Source: Axinella damicornis | Taxonomy: Eukaryota; Porifera; Demospongiae; Axinellida; Axinellidae | Length of the DNA: 64,000 nucleotides | Reading direction: 5' to 3' | NCBI GenBank assembly: GCA_963931865.1 | Contig: OZ007517.1 | Location: 5,593,707-5,657,706 of the forward strand | Shown: in pieces, positions 20,721-30,300 of the stretch | How positions within the stretch are numbered: the stretch's first letter is position 1 | How the letters are laid out: each line of letters opens with the position of its first letter | The notes under the pieces: generated by a model | The model's database searches: none | What the model saw: the letters and a program-made list of their open reading frames with translations, nothing else | What the model was told of the DNA's origin: nothing | Made by a program: the position numbers and the translations under genes

Positions 20721-21394
20721 CAGAAAAACCAGGGATGGTCAGAGACTCTCAGGGATTCTCTAACATGGGTGGCCTTGCATGGCTGACTGGTCCAGGGACA
20801 ACCGTGGATGGACTGTGTCAACCATGGTGGACTACCAATAGTAGCCTGTATTGGGCATCCCTCCATGCAATGACCATGCAGATGGCCAGTGTTGTTCAAC
20901 CTGATCACTTCAAATCTGGTGGCTACATCTCTAACCCACCATATAAAAGCCAGTCAGAGCAATCATTCCAATGCTGTTTATTGCCATTGCTGATTCACAA
21001 GGTCAGGCATTCAGCTGTTCTTAGGTTAATCTTTCATTAGAGAGTAGTTGTAGTAATGATTTGAAATGTATGTTGTGCATGCTGGGTATACAGTAGCAGC
21101 TTATTTGCTATATAGGCCTCTTGGGTGATTAGGACCTCCATACATGTACACAGGTGGCTTACCCTTTTCCCTGAACTTCTGTTTGAGGAAGGGATGTGCA
21201 GTGGCTATGATGATGCTGTTGAACCAGGGCTGGTTCGGATCCCGCCCTTCAAACTACATGGAATGGGCTCCTGTGGGATGAGAGATGGTATATCAACAAT
21301 TCTACAACCACTGCATAGGTTCTCAGCACAATTTGGACAATCATCCAGGATTTACAGTTCAATCTCCAAGCCAGATAGCAAAATGTACAGTTAG
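20721..21394. other. Unassigned; two medium ORFs without recognised homology
   Basis: Plus-strand ORFs at 20663-21040 and 21125-21394 are open but carry no motif I recognise. They may be captured or chance frames. Confidence 0.3.
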
Positions 21395-21403
21395 TATCCA
21401 AGC

Positions 21404-22333
21404 TAGCCTCGTTCCCAGGCCCCGCCCAGCTTTTTGTCGCTAAAAGTACGAAAAGCGGGAGAGGGCCTGGAATAATTTATCACGTGCGTGACGTCGGGGT
21501 AGAGAGAAGGGTAGAGAGAACTTAGTTGAATGTGGGCACACTGACCGCAAATATGCCGCGCAAAGCCGGCTCATTCAGTGTTCGACCGTTAGCTGCGTGG
21601 AGATCGACGGCAGCCGTGCTTTGGAGTCTATGTGAACAGTAAGTGTCGTGAACGACTCATACAAACCTGGAAACGGGTCATTTTGGCGTTCAATTCGGCC
21701 ACTTCTCAGCAAGGCCATGGAACGGCCGTTTTAGCGTCTAATGCAGAACCTGGTGCGATTCCGGAGTCTTTGATGCAGGAATAATGTGGCTGCTGGGTAG
21801 TAGCGCTGTCAGCTATACAGTAGTCTCAAATAAGAACTACATAGTCTCGCGGGCCAGACTCTCACACGGGAAGGGAGAGTCTGGTCAAGTTTGCATAAGG
21901 CTCTCGTGTTGCACAATCAGCAGTAGAAAGGCTAACTAAGTGGGTGCGAACATAATTGGGCGTGAGTGTAGTAGTAAAGCATTGACATGCAGGATGTTAG
22001 CTGGCATACTAGTGTACTGAAAGGCAACCGCAAGCTGTTGAATCCACTTAACACACCAAGAAATTCCCGGCAGGTTAGACATGAGATGATGATGGGAACT
22101 TGACCAGACTCTCCCCTCCCCGTAGTGGGTGTGGCGAGAGGCTGGCCCGTGAGACTGTGAGACTAAGAACTACACGCACTGGTATAAAATTATATAGTAT
22201 ATTCATGCATGACTTGCGGTTTTGATCGCCCACACACAATTAAACGTGACATTTCTCACGTGACAAAATATCCCAGGCTCTCCCCCTTTCTCTCAATTTT
22301 GTTCGTGCATGGGAGAGCCTGGGAACGAGGCTA
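21404..22333. mobile_element. TAGCCTCGTTCCCAGGCC-family element, 930 bp, perfect 9-bp target duplication
   Basis: Left TAGCCTCGTTCCCAGGCC, right inverted (GAGCCTGGGAACGAGGCTA). TATCCAAGC occurs at 21395-21403 and 22334-22342. The insertion site lies in a 33-bp tandem duplication (CCAAGCCAGATAGCAAAATG on both sides). A second element (21842-22165) is nested inside. Confidence 0.92.
21842..22165. mobile_element. Nested TAGTCTCGCGGGCC element, 324 bp, perfect 9-bp target duplication
   Basis: Left TAGTCTCGCGGGCCAGAC, right inverted (GGCTGGCCCGTGAGACTGTGA then GACTA). AGAACTACA flanks at 21833-21841 and 22166-22174. The right arm (CGTAGTGGGTGTGGCGAGAG) recurs alone at 42057-42096. Confidence 0.88.
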
Positions 22334-22342
22334 TATCCAAGC

Positions 22343-22870
22343 CAGATAGCAAAATGTACAGTAAGTGTGTTACAGTCGCCATACCATAAATCCAAACATC
22401 CACCCCACTTTCCCTACAGTAGTCACCTTGGTCACTAAACTCACAGACCAAACACCACACGTACACTCACTTAGCATACGGTCTGATCTCTACCTCACAA
22501 CCACTTGCTTTACATCCAGCACTTCGGGGGCATGGATGAAGAGTAACTTCCTGGGGATTAGCCTCATTCCCAGGCTCCTGATGAGCTGTACAGATACTGA
22601 GGCAGCATGGAAGATTCAGCCTCAAGCATGTGATGTCCGGAGAGTGAATGGTTCACTCGAGGCAATGGGACTATGTCCGTCACGGTTAATATGTCCACTA
22701 GCACAGCTGCTATGAAGATGCGACAAAGATGAGCAGAGAGCGGGTCCTTCTCATTAAAGTATGTCCTGATTTCAAAAGCAAACTTCCAAGAATAACAATA
22801 TGTCTGGTAAGTCTGTTGCTGGTGGCGGTTCAATTGTGGCTGTGTTGCCTCTCATCTCGCGGATCGAGGT
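22343..22870. other. No gene seen
   Basis: One isolated TAGCCTCATTCCCAGGC end at 22559; otherwise unassigned. Confidence 0.4.
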
Positions 22871-22884
22871 GCAGTGTAGCAAAA

Positions 22885-23448
22885 TAGAACGTTGGTGCAA
22901 AACCTGGACTCTAGACTGCATTTTGGATTGGATTTTGGACTGGATATTGGACGACTTCGTATGCATGGCCCAGAAGGCATGTCAGAGGTCGCTATATCTC
23001 TGTCTCGAGTGGATGCCTATGGGAACTTAAGTGGGGACGACGTGGAGTAGCTACCCTGAGATCTGCTGGTGGAGGTTGGGGCTCTATCCTACTGCTGGGG
23101 CAAATATCGGGAATCTGCTCGTTCCTGGCAGAACAGAGCGTGTGCCATCGATAGTTATGCAGTTTGCTGTCCGGTGAGCTACAAGACTGATTTCGTGTCT
23201 GGGCTCTATCCTACGGGATTATTTCTACGGATATCAGACAATATCAGAACCTTGGTCACTTCATGGAAGTGGAACAGAGCGTGCTAGCTGTTGAGCTTGA
23301 ACCAACTGATCATGTGTGTGTGTTTTATTTGTTGTGGACCAGCGCTTGGTCTTCTGTATGCCTTCTGGGCCACGAGTCCAACATCCAGTCCAAAATCCAG
23401 TCCACGGTCAAGTCCAGAGTCCCAGAGTCCAGGTTTTGCACTAACCCC
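22885..23448. mobile_element. TGGACT-repeat TIR element, uninterrupted copy
   Basis: The left end GTGCAAAACCTGGACTCTAG runs into TGGATTTTGGACTGGA repeats. The right end is the inverse (GTCCAAAATCCAGTCC ... CCAGGTTTTGCACTAACC). CAAAATAG flanks on both sides (about 22878 and 23450), suggesting a 7-8 bp target duplication. A second copy at 48,284-49,850 is split by a LINE. Class uncertain; 8-bp duplications would suit hAT. Confidence 0.75.
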
Positions 23449-24073
23449 AAAATAGATAGTGTCACACGCTCAACCATGTGACTATGAAGACGTCATTTGC
23501 ACCCTCCCCCTCATGAATACGTGTTGGGTTTCATTATTAAGCGCATGCGCAAACAGTGGAAACCAGGCCCTTTTCTCCTCCCTCTCTAGGGCCTGGGAAC
23601 GAGGCTAAGCCAGGGTATACCTATGTACGTACAATGGTTTCTGGCTTTCACTTGCTTGGTGCCAGTGGTAACAGCTTATTTCACAAAGCACTTGGCAGCA
23701 TTCAGTTCACTGTATACACATGAAACCCAGTTCAACTCATCACTATCAGGCAAGACCATTTATCAAACAACATGAAACAGGCTATTTACCACGTATGGCG
23801 GGCCAGACGTACACGGCGCGCGGGGAAGAGGGCGGCGTCTGGACCCTCCACCGTCTGTGTCTTCTGTCCATTTCCATACCCCGTTGTAGTCACAAACGCT
23901 ACAGCTCAGTCTCCTGATGCGCTATGCGCGACTATGTTTTCTCTAGTGCGCATGCTCGGAAGGTAGTGTATTTGAAATGAACTTTGACCTTTACATGTGT
24001 CTCTTTCTCCAAATGAAGCGCAGGTAAACGATCGAAAACAAGGCAATTCAAGATTGAAGAGTCGAGTCCACAG
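23449..24073. other. No gene seen; one TIR-family end
   Basis: An inverted end of the TAGCCTCG family closes at 23607 (GGGCCTGGGAACGAGGCTA) without a partner found. 23805-23850 is CG-rich. The retrotransposon begins at 24074. Confidence 0.4.
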
Positions 24074-24307
24074 TGTAGCCGACGGCGCGCACTAGGCGGA
24101 GCATTGAATGTAGCCGACGGCGCGCATTCTCAGACTCTTCGCATTTTGACAACAACTCAAGACTTCATCAACTTCAAAGATACAGCATTTATATCATCAG
24201 GACAAAATAGCAGGTGAACCGTGGACAGACATGAAAAACAGGACTAAAACTGGACTAAACTGGTTTTCCCATACAATAATACAACAATGTCAATCATGTC
24301 CATTACA
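24074..24307 (-). repeat. 3' LTR of the gypsy element
   Basis: 234 bp. It carries an internal direct duplication of TGTAGCCGACGGCGCGCA (24074 and 24109 on the plus strand). The Gag-Pol stop codon lies 18 bases inside this LTR. Confidence 0.97.
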
Positions 24308-27300
24308 TCTCCCTGGGCCGCATTTCGGACGTCCTCGGACGAAGTCGACCCGACCAAGCTCCTTCTCCTGTTGAAGTGGCAGATTGTATAAACTTCTCAG
24401 CTCAGCCTGACGTTGCCGCTTCCTTTTAGCTTTGCGTTTCTTTTTGGTGGGGCCCAACCAGGACTGATCAGGAATTTCGGGTGGGCATTTTCGAACACGA
24501 TCCAGTGAGATGAAGATGGGAACTTCCTCAGGTCTGTCAACTGGATGGACACTGGCATTAGTGGGAGTTAAGTCGAGTATCCGGTAAGGTCCATGAAAGG
24601 GACAGGCAAACTTCCGGTTTTTACTTTGGATGGACCCAGGCTGGTAAACAAACACGCGGTCCCCAATGTGATATGTTGGTTTGGTGGTATGATGGTCATA
24701 TTGCCGTTTCTGTTGTTTTTGGGCTCGCTGGACATTCTTTCTGGCTAGCTCCCAAGCATCAGAGAGATTCGCCACCAGATCAACTTTGTAATCATCGAGG
24801 TCTACTTGGTAGCATGTACGGGGATGACTCAATGCAGCTTCAGTGGGTAATCTGGCATCGCGTCCATAGAGTAAATGGAACGGTGACTCACGAGTTGACT
24901 CTTGCAAGCTGGTTCTGTATGCAAACAGGACATAAGGCAGCCGGTGATCCCAGTCTCTGCCATCTTTTTCCACGGTTTTGGCCAGCATTGCTGTTAAGGT
25001 TCTATTAAATCTTTCCACGAGGCCATCCGTTTGAGGATGATAGGAAGATGTGTTAACCTTCTCCGTTCCCATTAGTTTGCATATTTCCTGCATCAGCTCA
25101 GACAGGAAGTTGGTGCCTCTATCAGACAATAGTTTGGCTGGGACACCATGACGGCTGATGATCTCCTTAACAAAGAGGTTGGCAATGGTCTCTGCAGTCT
25201 GGTCTGGGACAGCAAAAACTTCGGGCCACTTGGTTAGATAGTCCACAAACACCACAGCATACTGATTGCCATCAAGTGTGTGAGGAAGTTGCAAAACATC
25301 TACTCCAACACAGTCAAAGGGCCCTGCCACTGGAATTGGACAAAGTGGTGGTTTGGTAGCTTGTCCTATTTTACGGGTTGCACAAACGAGACATGCTTTG
25401 CACCATTTCCGAATGTCTGAGCGCATCCCTGGCCACCAGTAATGTTTCCTCAGTTGACTGTAGATTTCCTTCCGTGTGAGGCAGTGTAGGGGATTGGTCA
25501 CTTCAGAACAATTTGGAATGAAGCGACGATAATATGAGACTAGCCCCAAGAATTGCTGGAGGCTTCTGAGATTGTTTGGGATGGGATAGTTTCTCACTTT
25601 CGCCACTTTTTCTGGATCCACTTCAATGCCTTCTTCTGAAATTATATGGCCAAGATACAAGGCTTTTCGTTGAGCAAAGGTACATTTCTTGGGTTTCAGT
25701 CGTAACCCAGCCCTCCTGAGGCGATCAAACACAAGCTGGAGATTCTCCAGGTGCTCCTCCCAATTATGAGAAATAATTAGGATGTCGTCCAAATAGACAA
25801 AGCATTGTTTGCGATTTAGACCTGCCAGAACAACCTCCATGAGACGCTGGAATGTTGCTGGAGCATTGCAGAGGCCAAAGGGCATGACCTTAAATTCATA
25901 CAGACCAGTATGTGTGACAAAAGCTGTCTTCTCCCTTGCAGCTGGATCAACAGTGACTTGCCAATATCCCGAGGCTAAATCCAGTGTTGTAAAGAATCTT
26001 GCTCCAGCAAGGACATCAAGTGTCTCATCAATTCTGGGAAGTGGGTAGACATCCAACTTTGTAATGGAATTGAGGCGGCGATAGTCCACACAAAACCTCA
26101 TAGAGCCATCCTTTTTCTTGACGAGCACTATCGGACTAGCCCAAGGGCTAGATGTTGGTTGGACGATATCCTGATCCAACATGTCTTGGACCATCTCATC
26201 CACTTGACTGCGCAAGGCGAAAGGGGTTCGACGAGGGGGTTGGCGGACTGGAATGTGAGTTCCGGTGTCAATGCAATGAGTGACAACATCTGTGCATCCC
26301 AATTCGCTATTGTCAAGGGCAAAGAGATCAGCATGATCAACTAGAAAAGCTTCAAGAGCTTCCCGCTCCGCTGGGCCCACATCAGACTGATCCAGGCGCA
26401 ACATGGGCTTCAGTCGTTCCACTCTTGTGCTGTCAGAGCTAGCAGGTTCTGTTCCCACTCTTGCATTTGACTCAATTTCAGCTTCAGCTCTATCACAAGT
26501 TTCGCAATCTGACCCATTGTCTGTTTCAAGAGGTGGTTTATTGAGCACTTCATCAGTTTCTTCACCAAATGCTGTGGCATCTGAGCCATCAACCATTGCA
26601 TCGATATTGTCTTCAGGATCTAATACTTCAGCTGGCTGTAGCCAACCGAGGACTTGCCCTCTCTTCAGTCGAGTAGGTGATCCTGAGGAATTGCATACTG
26701 GTAATACAATACATTTTTCCTCTGGTTTGACAACAGCATCAGTAACTTCAAGGGCATTGTCATGCAGCCCAGTTTTGGGTTCAAAGAGCCAGTCGAGGGA
26801 CGATACAGGTGGAGTTCTTTCCAATTTGGCTTTCAACAATTTTCCACAACGCCCAGGAAGCTTGCAGGCTCGTATCAAACGCACTGGTATTCTTCGTTCA
26901 CTCTGTGACTTTTGGTTAGTCGTACTAGATGCACGAACTTGCCCATGATCAGAAGAACCAAGGACAGGATATCTTCTATTTCCAATTTTAAGGCATGGGG
27001 ATATTGACTTCTGGTTGTTAGGAGTATCACCAGGTTGTGGTTGTGACACGCCCGCAGTGGACATCGGTATATCCTGATGAAGTGAGTCCTCAGACTCAAC
27101 ATTTTGCAAGTCCTCATACTCAACTGTTTGCGAGTCCTCATACTCAACTGTTTGCGAGTCCTCAGGCTGAACAGTTTGCTGCTCTTCGACTTGATTAGGT
27201 ACAGGTTGTATCTCAACTGGCTGTATCACAGTTTGAAAAGACCCCCCATCACGTTGGCCATCACTTGGGATCGTCCAGTTGTCAACTGGAAGAGGTTGTG

Positions 27301-30300
27301 GCTGCCCATCACCTAGAATAGGCTGTTCTTCAACTTGCTCTAGCAGAGATTGTCCATCACCATCCAGAACTCGAATTCCCAGGGCAAACATCAGATCAGT
27401 TCCCAAAAGCATATCCACCGGGGTGTCTTTCTGCACCAAAACAACCCTGTTCACTGCATGATGTGGGGTTGCCACCTGGACTGCTATTTCTGCTCCAATA
27501 CAGAGTTCCTTTCCGCAGTATGCCTTCAGGAGTAGGCTGGGCTGTTGCAGCCTCTTTATAGCCCTGTCCTTCCTCTGTTCTGGGGACAATGGTTGTCCTT
27601 CTTGGTTGTCCAAAATCCTCCTACATATCTCTCGGGAAATAATTGTAGCTGGGCATCCAGTGTCAATCAGAGCTTGTACAGGAACACCATCAACTTTTAA
27701 TGGGATAATCAGAGTAGGTCCCAAGCGAGGAGCACCGTCCTTAGTCAGGTCATTCACTTGTGACACTCCATACATCTCATACATCCACTTGAAGGGCTCA
27801 TTTTCAACAGGAGATTGAGGTTCACCCTCGACAGATACAACAGCAGCTGTTCGAGTTGTAGTGTTCCTGGAACTGGGTTTAGCACTACCCTGGTTTTGAG
27901 TGTGAGCTTGCGCTTCTCCCATCTGTCGAACAGAGCGGCAGTCCTTCGCAAGGTGTCCATACCTGCTGCAGTTGTAACACTTGACAAATTGTAGGTTTCT
28001 TCTTTTCTCTTCATCCGCCTGTCCTGTTGGTCTCATTGATGGTTGTCCTGTGGGACATATTGGAGGTGGTTGTCCTCCTTGCCTCTGCTGTTTTTCCTGA
28101 TGAAGCCGTTGCTTCATTGAAGGAGTAGAGGTCGGAGGTCCAGTCCTAGTCAGATCTTGTAACCGTGCCTCCTCGAAACGCGCTTTCTGCCATAGCTCTG
28201 AAAAAGTGGCTCCTTCAATGTAGGCAATCTTTCTCTTCAGATCTGGGAGTAGGCCTCCAATGAACTGATTACTCAGCACTGATCGACCCATCACTTGAGC
28301 ATCTTCACTCCCCTGTAGAGCTTTCGGATATGCTTTCTGGAATAACCGCTGCAAGTCTTGTGCATAGGTGTCCACCAATTCTCCTTCCTTTTGCCTCCTC
28401 TCACGAAATATGCTGCTCTCAAGAGCCTGAATCCGCACAGGAGTGAACCGGTTCTCCAAGTCTTGAACCAGGGCCAGATAATCCCTTTTTCGCTCCACTG
28501 CACAGGTGCGATAAAATGCTTGAGCTGATCCACGTAGTCTCAGGACCATCTGCTTTAGCTTCACACCATCACTCCATTGAGCCAAGTCTGCCACCATCTC
28601 AAATTGTTCCAGCCACTCTCGGAACGATCCACTATCTCGTGAAGGGTCATCCCCTGAGAACATTGGTAGAGGGGGTAACTGCTGTGCTAGGTTCCCTAGT
28701 GCTTGGGTAAATTGCTGGTTCTGCTCCAACCCTCTGTCAGGCATCTGTTGGTCTCCAGCAGTCATCTGCACCACCCCTCTGTCAGGAATCTGGTGGTCTC
28801 CAGCAGTCATCTGCACCACCCCTCTGTCAGGCATCTGGTGGTCTCCAACAGTCATCTGCACCACCCCTCTGTCAGGCATCTGGTGGTCTCCAGCAGTCAT
28901 CTGTCGGAACGGCACTCCTCTGTCAGGCATCTGGTGATCTCCAGCCGTCATCTGTTGGAACTGCCCCACTCCTCTGCCAGGCATCTGGTAGTCTCCAGCA
29001 GTCGTCTGCGCCACCCCTCTGTCAGGCATCTGGTGGTCTCCAGCAGTCATCTGTCGGAACTGCACTCCTCTGTCAGGCATCTGGTGGTCTCCAGCAGTCA
29101 TCTGTCGGAACTGCACTCCTCTGTCAGGCATCTGGTGGTCTCCAGCAGTCATCTGTCGGAACTGCACTCTTCTGTCAGGCATCTGGTGGTCTCCAGCAGT
29201 CATCTGTCGGAACTGCCCCACTCCTCTGCCAGACATCTGGTAGTCTCCAGCAGTCATCTGCGCCACCCCTCTGTCAGGCATCTGGTGGTCTCCAGCAGTC
29301 ATCTGCGCCACCCCTCTGTCAGGCATCTGGTGGTCTCCAGCAGTCATCTGTTGGAACTGCACTCCTCTGTCAGGCATCTGGTGGTCTCCAGCTGTCATAT
29401 GTCGGAACTGCCCCACTCCTCTGCCATGCATCTGGTAGTCTCCAGCAGTCATCTGCGCCACCCCTCTGTCAGGCATCTGGTGGTCTCCAGCAGTCATCTG
29501 TTGGAACTGCACTCCTCTGTCAGGCATCTGGTGGTCTCCAGCAGTCATTTGTCGGAACTGCCCCACTCCTCTGCCAGGCATCTGGTAGTCTCCAGCAGTC
29601 GTCTGCGCCACCCCTCTGTCAGGCATCTGGTGGTCTCCAGCAATCATCTGTCGGAACTGCACTCTTCTGTCAGGCATCTGGTGGTCTCCAGCAGTCATCT
29701 GTCGGAACTGCCCCACTCCTCTGCCAGACATCTGGTAGTCTCCAGCAGTCATCTGCGCCACCCCTCTGTCAGGCATCTGGTGGTCTCCAGCAGTCATCTG
29801 TCGGAACTGCCCCACTCCTCTGCCAGGCATCTGGTAGTCACCAGCAGTCGTCTGCGCCACCCCCCTGTCAGGCATCTGGTGGTCTCCAGCAGTCATCTGT
29901 CGGAACTGCACCACTCCTCTGCCAGGCATCTGGTGGTCTCCAGCAGTCATCTGCGCCACCCCTCTGTCAGGCATCTGGTGGTCTCCAGCAGTCATCTGTC
30001 GGAACTGCCCCACTCCTCTGCCAGGCATCTGGTAGTCACCAGCAGTCGTCTGCGCCACCCCCCTGTCAGGCATCTGGTGGTCTCCAGCAGTCATCTGTCG
30101 GAACTGCACCACTCCTCTGCCAGGCATCTGGTAGTCACCAGCAGTCGTCTGCGCCACCCCTCTGTCAGGCATCTGGTGGTCTCCAGCAGTCATCTGTTGG
30201 AACTGCCCCACTCCTCTGCCAGGCATCTGGTAGTCTCCAGCAGTCGTCTGCACCACCCCTCTGTCAGGCATCTGGTGGTCTCCAGCAGTCATCTGTCGGA

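Noticed and set aside
20663..21040. Plus-strand ORF of 125 codons as a host gene
   Set aside because: No motif, no splice context, and its start overlaps the shared transposon core.
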